The position numbers and the translations under genes were made by a program. 64,000 nt of DNA from Imperialibacter sp964351395 (GTDB lineage: Bacteria; Bacteroidota; Bacteroidia; Cytophagales; Cyclobacteriaceae), in assembly GCA_964351395.1 (NCBI GenBank), contig CAYGOF010000002.1:310001-374000 (forward strand), in the 5' to 3' direction. Each line of letters starts with the position of its first letter. The stretch's first letter is position 1. Below the pieces are notes generated by a model. The model was not told the DNA's origin. It did not search any database and was given only the letters and a program-made list of their open reading frames with translations. Of the stretch, positions 8,968-17,524 are shown piece after piece.

Positions 8968-10152
8968 ATGATAACACTAGATCAATACAATTTTAAAGGA
9001 AAAAGAGCGCTTGTGCGTGTAGACTTCAACGTACCCCTCGACAAGTCTCATCATATTACTGATGACAACCGCCTCAAGGCTGCCATTCCAACTATCAACA
9101 AAATTTTAAAAGACGGCGGATCGGTTATTCTGATGAGCCACCTTGGTCGCCCTAAAGAAGGACCCGAAGAAAAATTCTCTCTCAGGCATGTTGTCAATTA
9201 TCTGAAAGAAGCTCTTGCACGGCCCGTTCAATTTGCAGATGACTGCGTGGGTGAGCAGGCATTTAAAATGAGTGCGGCCCTTCAGCCTGGCGAAGTTTTG
9301 CTGCTTGAAAACCTACGGTTTTATAAGCAGGAAGAAAAAGGTGATGCCGACTTTTCTCAAAAGCTAGCGCAGCATGGCGACGTCTACGTAAATGATGCAT
9401 TTGGAACAGCCCACCGCGCCCACGCTTCTACAACAATTGTAGCTAACTACATGAATGACAAAGTATGCGGCTATGTGATGCAGGCTGAGCTTGAAAATGC
9501 TCAAAAAGTTCTTGAAAATGCTACCAAGCCATTCACGGCCATCATGGGTGGAGCCAAAATTTCTGATAAAATACTCATCATCGAAAGGCTTCTTGATACA
9601 GTAGATCACCTCATTATTGGCGGTGGTATGTCCTATACGTTTTTCAAAGCAATGGGTGGACAAATAGGAAAATCTCTGGTAGAAGAAGACAAACTGGCAC
9701 TTGCCAAAGAACTGATTCAGAAAGCCAGGGAGAAAGGGGTGGAACTCCACCTGCCTATCGATTCTATCATCGCTGATAATTTTAGTAACGACGCCAATAC
9801 TCAGGTAGCCAACAACCATGCAATTCCTGACGGATGGATGGGGCTGGATATTGGTCCTGAAGCCACGCAAGTATTTGCCAAGGTGGTTGAATCGAGCAAA
9901 ACGATTCTCTGGAATGGGCCTATGGGCGTTTTTGAAATGGAAAAATTCGCCAACGGCACAAAAAGCATTGCCGATGCTGTAGTAAAAGCCACCGAAAACG
10001 GTGCGTTTTCACTGATTGGAGGCGGTGACTCTGCAGCTGCCGTTAACACGCTCGGTTATGGAGACAAGGTGAGCTATGTTTCTACCGGTGGTGGGGCATT
10101 GCTTGAGTTCATGGAAGGTAAGGAACTACCTGGTGTTAAGGCTCTTCAGTAA
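8968..10152 (+). CDS. pgk: Phosphoglycerate kinase
   Basis: 394 residues, typical bacterial length. The N-terminal substrate motif VRVDFNVPLD is at about residues 17-26, LMSHLGRPK near 56-64, and the C-terminal ATP-binding loop LIGGGDSAAAV near 347-357. It converts 1,3-bisphosphoglycerate and ADP to 3-phosphoglycerate and ATP in cytosolic glycolysis. It is followed by a good terminator, so it ends its transcript. Confidence 0.97.
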   Translation: MITLDQYNFKGKRALVRVDFNVPLDKSHHITDDNRLKAAIPTINKILKDGGSVILMSHLGRPKEGPEEKFSLRHVVNYLKEALARPVQFADDCVGEQAFKMSAALQPGEVLLLENLRFYKQEEKGDADFSQKLAQHGDVYVNDAFGTAHRAHASTTIVANYMNDKVCGYVMQAELENAQKVLENATKPFTAIMGGAKISDKILIIERLLDTVDHLIIGGGMSYTFFKAMGGQIGKSLVEEDKLALAKELIQKAREKGVELHLPIDSIIADNFSNDANTQVANNHAIPDGWMGLDIGPEATQVFAKVVESSKTILWNGPMGVFEMEKFANGTKSIADAVVKATENGAFSLIGGGDSAAAVNTLGYGDKVSYVSTGGGALLEFMEGKELPGVKALQ

Positions 10153-10174
10153 ATAACTCAACACAAAATATTTT

Positions 10175-10205
10175 CAAAAAAGGCAGCAATATTGTTGCCT
10201 TTTTG
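10175..10205 (+). terminator. Rho-independent terminator of pgk
   Basis: A near-perfect inverted repeat, A-run plus GGCAgCAAT then ATTGtTGCC plus a T-run, centred at about 10190 and 23 bp after the pgk stop. Confidence 0.8.
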
Positions 10206-10213
10206 TATTTTTG
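10206..10213 (+). promoter_or_regulatory. Candidate Bacteroidota -7 element upstream of the TPR kinase
   Basis: TATTTTTG fits the TAnnTTTG -7 consensus of the Bacteroidota primary sigma factor. It lies at the end of the pgk terminator T-run, about 60 bp before the kinase start. No convincing -33 TTTG is seen, so support is weak. Confidence 0.25.
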
Positions 10214-10273
10214 GACACCATCAAATCGTTATCTCCTTAAAGTACCTTAACCCAATCCTACATTATCCTGAAG

Positions 10274-12352
10274 GTGCGTAGACTAGTTGTATTTTTCTTA
10301 CTTTTTATCCCAGTTTATTCCTGGGGAATGGATTCTATTTTTGTTCCCACAGAAAAAAGAAGAGACAGCCTTTTGCAAGTCTCAAAAACAGTGCAAGGCA
10401 AAGAGCTTGTCGATGTATTGAATCAATTAGCTATCTACTACAATATCGCGAATCCAAGCGAAGCATTTTCCTATATACAAAGAGCCAAATCATTGGCAAA
10501 ACAGCTTGATTACAAGGCTGGACTAGCATTTACCTTAAAAGAAGAGGGAATGATGGCGTTCAACTCAGGCGACATTGTGCAAAGTTTACAACTGCTTGCC
10601 GCAGCACGAGATTTGAGCGAAGAAATTCACGATGATGACATTGCTGCCAGGTCTTACCATTGCCTTGGTCTGGTTTACACGGCTATTGGTTTTTATGAGT
10701 ATTCACTAAAATATTACAATGAAGCGCTGACCAAATACGAAAACACTGGTCACCACAAAGGAGTGATCTATTGTCTACATGATGAGGCGGAAGCCTACCT
10801 GAAAAACAAACAATTCCGTAGTGCACTAGAGAGGCTAAATGTGGCTAAAGATTATGGCGTAAAGCACAACACAATTATCGATACCGGACCACCCTATGTA
10901 CAGCTGGGAGAAATATATAGCGGCTTAGGAAACGACTCGCTGGCTCTTCAAAACTATGAAAACGCCCTTGCTTATATCAATGAGGAGAATCTTGCTCCTC
11001 GGATAAGGATTAAATCGTTGAGATCAATAGGTCGGTATTATTTGGATCGGCAAATGTTTGCTGATGCTAGAAAAAGCTTTGAAAAGGCCCGGGTTTTAAT
11101 TGAAGAAGGCAAGGATGAAGTGGCGAAGGCCGACATACTCTACGAACTTGCACTTACATTTTTTAAGGAAAAGCATTTGCACACCGCCTCCATTCTGATA
11201 GGTGAAGCGGTTGAACAAGCTGAAAAAGTATCATCACTTACCTTGCTTGCAAAAGTACTTTTCACAAAAGCTGAAATTCTCAACCAGCTGAGTAAGAAGG
11301 ACGAGGCCATCAAGGACATGACCAGAGCGTTTGAGCTACAAGATTCGATCTATTCACAGGGTTACAAAACCTATGTAGCCGATATGGTTGCTTCACTTGA
11401 ATCCGAAAAAGCAGAGAAGCAGATTTCGAACCTTAATGAGGAGCTTGAGACAACTCAAGGTCAACTAGAAAATATTAGTACGCTCTCCAAAGTATACCTG
11501 GCTGCCGCCATCTTCTTTATCATTACTTTAGTGATCATTATAAGAAGCCAGCGTAGACTCAAAGCACTAGCAAAAAAACTATTCACTTTGAATGAAAAAG
11601 TGGGGAAACAAAACCTCGAATTAAAGAAACTTAACGACGAACGAGGGGATTTCGTGAAACTGGTTGCACATGACATGAGGAGCCCCGTCAACAACATCAT
11701 CTCCATCACAGAACTTCTAAAGCACAAAGGCAGCCCCGAAGAGCAGGATGAGTATATTCTTTTGATAGAGCAAATTTGTAGTAAAATTAACTCAACCATA
11801 TCAAAATTTCTTGGACCAAATGCTGGCAACACGCTACTGCAGCAAGCACCTTTTTATGAAACGGTCAATATGAATCAACTTCTTATTAGCACCATTAATG
11901 AGTACAAACCAGTTGCTAATTCTAAGAAAATTGACATGAAGCTGGTGCTGCCAGAGGTAGACAAGCATGTGGAAACAGATAAAAACTACATCATTCAAAT
12001 AGTTTCCAATCTTGTGTCGAATGCCATAAAGTTTTCCCCCAAAGGCAAGAAGATTCAAGTTAGTTTTGAAGTAGAGGAAGAGCAGGTTGTGATAAAAGTG
12101 CAAGATGAGGGACCTGGTATTGCAATCTCAGAGCAAAAAGGTTTATTTGAGAAGTATGCCAAAACCAGCAATAAGACAACTGCCAATGAACCCTCAACAG
12201 GTTTAGGACTTGCCATTGCCCGGCAACTGGTAGAAACAATGAACGGAACTATCGAATTAATCAGTGACTCCAACAAGGGTTGTCTTTTTGTTGTTAGAGT
12301 TCCGTTGATCACTAGCTTAACAATGAAAGAAGCAAGTTTGATCAACCTATAG
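10274..12352 (+). CDS. TPR-containing membrane sensor histidine kinase
   Basis: 692 residues from a GTG start, chosen because it alone gives a signal peptide (MRRLVVFFLLFIPVYSWG). A periplasmic array of TPR motifs spans about residues 45-365, then a coiled coil (~375-400), one membrane helix (~407-424), a HisKA domain with His466 in LVAHDMRSP, and an HATPase_c domain (NLVSNAIKFSP, DEGPGIA, STGLGLAIA). No receiver or DNA-binding domain and no adjacent response regulator: an orphan kinase whose partner is encoded elsewhere. It is convergent with recQ with only 4 bp between stops. Confidence 0.88.
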   Translation: MRRLVVFFLLFIPVYSWGMDSIFVPTEKRRDSLLQVSKTVQGKELVDVLNQLAIYYNIANPSEAFSYIQRAKSLAKQLDYKAGLAFTLKEEGMMAFNSGDIVQSLQLLAAARDLSEEIHDDDIAARSYHCLGLVYTAIGFYEYSLKYYNEALTKYENTGHHKGVIYCLHDEAEAYLKNKQFRSALERLNVAKDYGVKHNTIIDTGPPYVQLGEIYSGLGNDSLALQNYENALAYINEENLAPRIRIKSLRSIGRYYLDRQMFADARKSFEKARVLIEEGKDEVAKADILYELALTFFKEKHLHTASILIGEAVEQAEKVSSLTLLAKVLFTKAEILNQLSKKDEAIKDMTRAFELQDSIYSQGYKTYVADMVASLESEKAEKQISNLNEELETTQGQLENISTLSKVYLAAAIFFIITLVIIIRSQRRLKALAKKLFTLNEKVGKQNLELKKLNDERGDFVKLVAHDMRSPVNNIISITELLKHKGSPEEQDEYILLIEQICSKINSTISKFLGPNAGNTLLQQAPFYETVNMNQLLISTINEYKPVANSKKIDMKLVLPEVDKHVETDKNYIIQIVSNLVSNAIKFSPKGKKIQVSFEVEEEQVVIKVQDEGPGIAISEQKGLFEKYAKTSNKTTANEPSTGLGLAIARQLVETMNGTIELISDSNKGCLFVVRVPLITSLTMKEASLINL

Positions 12353-12356
12353 AGGA

Positions 12357-14267
12357 CTACTTATTAACAGTTAGTTTCCCAGAGACCGCATACCTCAGCC
12401 TTCCTTCTTCTATCAAATGCTGTATGGCAAACGTCCTGGCTTCCTTCACTTTGCCGGAATGACCAAGGATCAAATCATGGATATCCGTTTCGCCGTTGCC
12501 CATCTCTTTGAGTATCTGATCCATTAGCGTCCCAAACGCTTTCTCCGACTGAAGCACTTTCTTTTGGCGTATGCAGTAGTCGCACATACCGCAGGGGATA
12601 TCGTTTTCCTCCCCAAAATACTCCTGTATCATCTGGGTCCTGCACCTTAACTCGTGCTGCAGGTAGTTAATCATTTGGTCCAGCTTACCAATCAATTCTT
12701 CCCGGCGTTGTTTTAGTCGTTGGGTATCGATGGTAAGCTTCGCTGCATCCTGACGGGGTGTCAGAAAAAGCACCTGTGGGGAGTCTTTCATTTTCTCGTA
12801 CATTACTGCTCCCTGCCCATCCAAATAGGCTAGCTGCCTGACTACCTCTGCTTTATTGCAATTAGCCAATCTGGCAATATCGTTTTCCGAAATGCCAACC
12901 GGGTGACTAAAAATCTCCCCGCCAAACAAGCGAAGGGTAGCCTTCAAAATAGGATCAACCGCAGCATTGGCTACCTGAATTTTGTACAGTTCCTGTTTAT
13001 CCACCCGGGCAAAAAGGCGGGAAGGCTGGTAGAAACTTTCAGTGAGTTGGATCAGCCCCTCCTCCTCCAATTTCTTGATGGCCGCAAATGCCTCAAAGGG
13101 ATTTAGCTGGTAGGTCTTGATGAATTGGTCAAAATCAAAATCGAAGGAAACGAACTGCGAACTCCCGACAGCCAGTTTATAATAATTGGCCAGTGCCTGG
13201 TACACCTTTTTGAGGTAGTCTACTTCAGGCAACGAGCGCATGGTGCGCTCTTTCAGTTCTTTTACATCGGAGGCCAGGTAAACCAATACGCCATAGGCCA
13301 GTTTCTCGTCGCGCCCTCCCCTGCCTGCTTCCTGGTAGTAGGCTTCAAGACTATCCGGAATATCAACATGAACTACCACCCTCACATCTGGTTTGTCGAT
13401 GCCCATCCCAAAGGCGTTCGTAGCGACCATCACCCTTACCTGGTTCTCAATCCACCGGGCTTGTCGTGTTGATCTTTCCACGGCAGATAAGCCGGCATGA
13501 TAATAAGAGGCCGATATTTGGTTGGACAAAAGCCACTTGACCAATTCTTCGGTTCGTTTCCTGCTTCTGACATACACCACCGCTGAGCCCGGCACGTTGG
13601 TCAATATCTCAAGCAACTTCTTTCCCTTGTCTTCCACTTTGAACACCGAATAGGACAAGTTTTTTCGGGCATAGCTTTTCATGAAGACTTCCACGTCCGT
13701 CATTTTCAGCTTTTCCTGAATATCCTTTTGCACCTTGAGGGTGGCCGATGCTGTCAGCGCTATAAGTTTAGCATCGGGGAGTTTTTCTTTAAAATCGGCT
13801 ATTTGCAGGTAGGGCGGGCGAAAATCGTAGCCCCACTGAGAAATGCAGTGTGCTTCGTCGATCGCCAGCAGCGACACTTTCATTTTTTCTGCCCTGGCAA
13901 TGAATATGTCGGTCTGCAGCCGCTCCGGCGACACATATAGAAACCTGATTTTCCCGTAAATACAGTTATCAAGTACAATGTCTATTTCCCGCGCACTCAT
14001 ACCTGAATAGATCGCCTCCGCCTCAATGCCCCGTTTCTGGAGCTGCTGCACCTGGTCTTTCATCAAAGCGATGAGCGGTGAAACAACGATGCATATGCCC
14101 TCCATACAGAGTGCCGGCACCTGAAAACAAATGGACTTTCCTCCCCCTGTGGGCAACAGCGCCATGGTGTCTTTGCCTGCCAGCACACTGGCAATGATCT
14201 CTTCCTGTAAAGGACGAAAGGCTGTATATCCCCAGTATTGTTTTAGTATGTCGGCTGGCTGCTTCAC
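12357..14267 (-). CDS. recQ: ATP-dependent DNA helicase RecQ
   Basis: 636 residues from a GTG start. Walker A (LLPTGGGKS) is at about 38-46, DEAH at 137-140, the aromatic-rich loop follows (CISQWGYDFRPPY), motif VI is QEAGRGGRD, and a zinc-binding RecQ-Ct domain contains CRTQMIQEYF then CGMCDYC. The C-terminus ends in a short helical region without a clear HRDC domain, as in many Bacteroidota RecQ paralogues. 3'-5' helicase acting in recombination repair. Only 13 bp separates the S41 peptidase stop from this start, so the two are probably cotranscribed. Confidence 0.93.
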   Translation of the reverse strand: MKQPADILKQYWGYTAFRPLQEEIIASVLAGKDTMALLPTGGGKSICFQVPALCMEGICIVVSPLIALMKDQVQQLQKRGIEAEAIYSGMSAREIDIVLDNCIYGKIRFLYVSPERLQTDIFIARAEKMKVSLLAIDEAHCISQWGYDFRPPYLQIADFKEKLPDAKLIALTASATLKVQKDIQEKLKMTDVEVFMKSYARKNLSYSVFKVEDKGKKLLEILTNVPGSAVVYVRSRKRTEELVKWLLSNQISASYYHAGLSAVERSTRQARWIENQVRVMVATNAFGMGIDKPDVRVVVHVDIPDSLEAYYQEAGRGGRDEKLAYGVLVYLASDVKELKERTMRSLPEVDYLKKVYQALANYYKLAVGSSQFVSFDFDFDQFIKTYQLNPFEAFAAIKKLEEEGLIQLTESFYQPSRLFARVDKQELYKIQVANAAVDPILKATLRLFGGEIFSHPVGISENDIARLANCNKAEVVRQLAYLDGQGAVMYEKMKDSPQVLFLTPRQDAAKLTIDTQRLKQRREELIGKLDQMINYLQHELRCRTQMIQEYFGEENDIPCGMCDYCIRQKKVLQSEKAFGTLMDQILKEMGNGETDIHDLILGHSGKVKEARTFAIQHLIEEGRLRYAVSGKLTVNK

Positions 14268-14280
14268 GTCAGGGTTTAGC

Positions 14281-15477
14281 TTACTGTAGCAACTTAATGG
14301 CAGTAAGAATGTAAATGTCGTCTTTCGCTCGTTGCTCTATCGGGAGTTTGGCCATCGTTGCACTCACCGACGGATCTTGCTGCACAAGAAAATCGGGCAA
14401 AACCCCCGTTGCTTGCCAGGTTCTTCCTGCTGGAGAATACATGGCGCTGCTGATAAATTTGACGCGGTATTGATTTTCAAGCGTATAGGTAGTCTCAATC
14501 ACTCCCTTGCCAAATGTCTTCGTCCCTATGACAGTGGCTCGCTTATGGTCTTGCAGTGCCGCGGCTATAATTTCAGCAGCGGAGGCTGTGTTTTTATTTA
14601 CCATCACCATCAGCTCAAACCCAAAAGGTTCTTCCATATCAGCCACAATTGGAGTTGCCTTGTCGCTTCTTGTGACGGTGCGCACGATGATATTGTTTTT
14701 GGAAAGAAACAGGTTAGCAATGTTTACGCCTTCGTTAAGCACCCCGCCCGGATTGTTGCGAAGGTCGAGCAGGATCTTCTTTACCTGTTGCTGCTGAAGC
14801 TTTTGGAGTTCACTGCTCAACTGTTGAGTAAGCCCTTGCGAAACGTTTTTTATTTCAACCAGCGCCATGTTTCTTCCAGGTATTACGGTCACCTTTAAGT
14901 CGTTGGAAGGAAAGGCAGTGCGTCGCAGTTTGATATCCACCACATTGATGTCGCGAATCACTGTCAGGCTTACTTCCGATTCAGAAGGCCCATCAAGTAA
15001 ATTATTCACAAAACTCAGGGTCTTTCCTTTCAGCGACTCTCCATTGATGCGTACAATTCTATCATACAGCTGAAGCTGGCCAACAGCTGGGGAATCTTCC
15101 AGCACATCTGTCACGGTGATGCTGCCGTCGTTGGTATTGAAGGTGCTATTGAAGCCCAGAGAGAGCTTCACCCCTTTGAGCGAATTGAGAATGTCCTCGT
15201 ATTCTTCCGGCGTCCATATTTTAGCCAATTCAGGAATTTCAGGCGGCGAAATATGGCGAAGCATGCCCTGGATGGCTGCCCAGTACAAGTCTTTTTCTGT
15301 AATATCAGGTGAATAGTAATTCGCCAGGATCAGCGCCTGTACATCTTCAAAGGTTTTCTTTGGCTCAGAAAATTCATGCGTCACAGACACCGGAAAAAGT
15401 GGAGCGATGGCATTTTGAGCGAGCAGTCCCCACGAAAGCAAAAGCTGAAAAAAGGAGAAAATAAAAAGGCGTTTCAT
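14281..15477 (-). CDS. S41 family C-terminal processing peptidase, exported
   Basis: 398 residues from the ATG at 15477, chosen because it begins a clean signal peptide (MKRLFIFSFFQLLLSWGLLAQ); a longer frame to 15564 adds an implausible leader. An N-terminal helical region precedes a PDZ domain (SITVTDVLEDSPAVGQLQLYDRIV) and the S41 core: LDLRNNPGGVL, catalytic Ser in NTASAAEIIA and Lys in GTKTFGKGVIE. This is the Ser-Lys dyad of tail-specific proteases. Likely periplasmic; substrates unknown. Upstream of recQ on the same strand. Confidence 0.9.
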   Translation of the reverse strand: MKRLFIFSFFQLLLSWGLLAQNAIAPLFPVSVTHEFSEPKKTFEDVQALILANYYSPDITEKDLYWAAIQGMLRHISPPEIPELAKIWTPEEYEDILNSLKGVKLSLGFNSTFNTNDGSITVTDVLEDSPAVGQLQLYDRIVRINGESLKGKTLSFVNNLLDGPSESEVSLTVIRDINVVDIKLRRTAFPSNDLKVTVIPGRNMALVEIKNVSQGLTQQLSSELQKLQQQQVKKILLDLRNNPGGVLNEGVNIANLFLSKNNIIVRTVTRSDKATPIVADMEEPFGFELMVMVNKNTASAAEIIAAALQDHKRATVIGTKTFGKGVIETTYTLENQYRVKFISSAMYSPAGRTWQATGVLPDFLVQQDPSVSATMAKLPIEQRAKDDIYILTAIKLLQ

Positions 15478-15681
15478 AGACCAATGTTTTATGCTTATTT
15501 GATGCAAATCTAAAACCAAAAAGGGGAAGGACGAAGAAAGGGTATTCCCTAAAAATATAACCACCTATAGGCTGGCTTTCGGGCTTTTGAATGGAAAGTA
15601 TTGGAATTTGTTTGCCTCCTTCTGATTTGAAATTTCCGTTTTGTGATTTGCTTTTTTTTGCGTTTTGTTCTTCCCCAGTTC

Positions 15682-16455
15682 TTACCAGGTAATTTTTTCT
15701 TTATTCAAAAAGGCCGCCATCCCCCGCTTGCAGTCCTTAGTAGAGCGAGCTACTGCATTTTGCTCAGCGGCGTATTGCAAGGCATCTACTATCGACATCT
15801 GCTGCACTTCTGCCATCATTTGCTTGGTCATTCCCATCGACTGCTCCGAGTTACTGGCGATCAGCTTAGCGGCCATCTCCTCTACCCTACTTGCCAGCTT
15901 CTCGGGAGCAACCACTTCATTCACGATGCCGAGTTCGCAAGCTCTTTGTGCATCTATGAGCTGCCCTGTGAGCAATAGCTCCCTGGCCTTGGCATCGCCC
16001 AGCTTACGCACCAAAAACACCATAACGATGGCAGGAATGAAGCCGATTTTCACTTCGGTGTAGCCAAACTGGGCCTCGGGCACGGCGTACACCATGTCGC
16101 AAACAGTGGCCAATCCACAGCCGCCCGCTATAGCCGCTCCCTGCACCTGGGCAATGACTACCTTGGGAATGGTGTAGATCATTTCAAAGAGCTCCTTCAA
16201 GTGAATGCTGTCCTCCAGGTTTTCTTCATAGGTATTTCCTTGCAATTGCTGCAAGTAGGCAATATCGGCCCCAGCGCAAAACGAGGTCCCTTCAGCCCGT
16301 AGAATGATCACCTTCACTTTGGGGTCGTAGGTCGCCTTTTGAAAAGCCTCCTTCAACTCAGCGACAAGCTCAAAGCTAAGGGCATTCCGTTTCTCAGGGC
16401 GGTTGAGGGTAATCCAGGCCAGGCGATCCCCGGTTTCATATTGTATCAGGTCCAT
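15682..16455 (-). CDS. Enoyl-CoA hydratase/isomerase family protein
   Basis: 257 residues from the ATG at 16455 (MDLIQYETGDRLAWITLNRP); a longer frame to 16500 lacks support. Crotonase signatures are present: NRPEKRNALSFEL, the oxyanion-hole segment GTSFCAGADI and AAIAGGCGLATVCDMVYA. The glutamate of the second half is placed as in methylglutaconyl- and enoyl-CoA hydratases (AQFGYTEVKIGFIPA). Likely hydration of an enoyl-CoA in fatty-acid or branched-chain amino-acid breakdown. No neighbours of the pathway are present. Confidence 0.88.
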   Translation of the reverse strand: MDLIQYETGDRLAWITLNRPEKRNALSFELVAELKEAFQKATYDPKVKVIILRAEGTSFCAGADIAYLQQLQGNTYEENLEDSIHLKELFEMIYTIPKVVIAQVQGAAIAGGCGLATVCDMVYAVPEAQFGYTEVKIGFIPAIVMVFLVRKLGDAKARELLLTGQLIDAQRACELGIVNEVVAPEKLASRVEEMAAKLIASNSEQSMGMTKQMMAEVQQMSIVDALQYAAEQNAVARSTKDCKRGMAAFLNKEKITW

Positions 16456-16854
16456 GTTGTTGCTTTTTTGTGAAAATAACGACTGGAAGGAAGGGGGCAA
16501 AGGAACTGCTGTGAATTTGAGTGGAAGTGCTCGGATATAGTGGGGAAAATCCTCGCAGCCTCATGGTTGCTCAAAATACTAGCGAGAAAAAATTGGACGA
16601 TAAACCGCAGATCGGATACTTCCGATCGCAAAGGCTGTGGGTCTTTCCAATCCCTGGAACGTGTCCACGGACCAGCGTCTTGCGCAAGATAGTGTTCAGT
16701 CAAGCCAAAGACCGAAGTGAATCTTGGTATAGATGGAGATCAATCTTGCGCTAGATGAAAAAGGCACCTTTCGAACGACTACTCTGCGCTAAATTCTCAA
16801 GCCTGCTATCCTCATTGCTAAGCCCGGTCACTCAATAGCCTACTGCTGTCGGCT
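16456..16854. other. Non-coding stretch at the start of the accessory region
   Basis: No convincing gene. A palindrome TCTTGCGCAAGA lies near 16680, and a related CAATCTTGCGC recurs near 16741. The sequence is otherwise unremarkable. Confidence 0.4.
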
Positions 16855-16859
16855 CGTAG

Positions 16860-17020
16860 ATGACAGCTGTAAGTAAAAACACTACAGCTGTCAGCAAAAA
16901 GGTAACAGCGGTGACCAAAAAGCATACCCATGTCACTAAAAAGATAACAGCTGTTAGCTCGGAGGTGACAGCAGTCAGCAAAAAGGTGACCCAGTTCAGC
17001 AAAAAGGGGACAGCTGTCAC
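16860..17020 (+). repeat. 21-bp tandem repeats encoding a TAVSKKV heptapeptide
   Basis: About eight units of 21 bp. In the plus frame starting at ATG 16860 each unit reads as a variant of TAVSKKV. Differences between units cluster at third codon positions (Ala as GCT, GCG, GCA; Val as GTA, GTC, GTG, GTT; Ser/Thr as AGT, AGC, ACC, ACT), which suggests the frame was once under protein-level selection. The minus strand is also open, as expected for in-phase repeats. The frame runs on to 17156 as a 98-residue Lys-rich ORF whose last ~40 residues look random. Valines at heptad positions 3 and 7 would allow a helical or beta register. No family recognised. Confidence 0.6.
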
Positions 17021-17028
17021 AAAAATAA

Positions 17029-17074
17029 GGGGGAGGGGGTATCTGGAAGGGGGGCACCCCCCTCTACGAGGGGG
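17029..17074 (+). other. G-rich tract with hairpin and quadruplex potential
   Basis: Four runs of five or six G lie at 17029-17033, 17035-17039, 17049-17054 and 17070-17074; a C6 run at 17057-17062 can pair with either of the last two. It lies directly after the heptapeptide repeats. Confidence 0.5.
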
Positions 17075-17138
17075 TAGAAGGCACTTTTTTAGGTATTTTC
17101 GGCTGATGATGCCCTACACGCTGGTTGGTAGCCATTCA

Positions 17139-17222
17139 GGTCCTGAAATAGGTTGAAGGGTTAAAGAGCTATTCCTATAATAGGTTGACAGATATGGCTT
17201 ATTCCTGGAATGGGTTGACAGA
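17139..17222 (-). repeat. Three direct repeats resembling transposon-end subterminal repeats
   Basis: Units at about 17139-17158, 17171-17193 and 17201-17223 share CCTgAATrGGTTGAca at 30-32 bp spacing; the last two are nearly identical (ATTCCT then GGTTGACAGAT). On the minus strand each begins TGTCAACC, like the repeated ends of IS21-type elements. No transposase gene is beside them, so if they derive from an IS this is only a leftover end. Confidence 0.35.
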
Positions 17223-17311
17223 TGTTGTAGCTACTTTTTCCTAGCCACCCAAAAATATCTCCCAGACGACTGGCGAATAATCCGTCTTTTCACTAGTATT
17301 ATTTTTGTTAA

Positions 17312-17524
17312 TTTTTAATTCCGGCCCATGAGCTTGTTTGCCGGATTTTTTTGCCAGTTAGTTTTTTTTTTACCAAAGAATTTGGCTTTTCTATAAGGAT
17401 TTTAAAAAATCTGCCAAAAGGCCTACATGAACAAGTACATTCCGTTCTAAAAAAAGTAAGTATCGATGATGCATGTCCAGATGCAGCAAATTTCAACGAG
17501 AATTTATTTAAGGTTAAAAAATAG
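17312..17524 (+). pseudogene. Possible 3' remnant of a gene ahead of the Mrr-like gene
   Basis: An open frame without an ATG runs from after TAA 17309-17311 to TAG 17522-17524, directly abutting the ATG of the next gene. Its last ~40 codons read like real protein (LPKGLHEQVHSVLKKV, DACPDAANFNENLFKVKK). It could be the truncated tail of an upstream partner gene lost at the repeats ending at 17222. The frame is A/T-rich, so chance is possible. Confidence 0.3.

Noticed and set aside
9364..9870. 168-codon minus-strand ORF inside pgk
   Set aside because: Antisense shadow of pgk with no protein-like motifs.
16818..17057. Minus-strand ORFs over the 21-bp repeats
   Set aside because: Open only because the repeat length is a multiple of three; third-position variation fits the plus frame.
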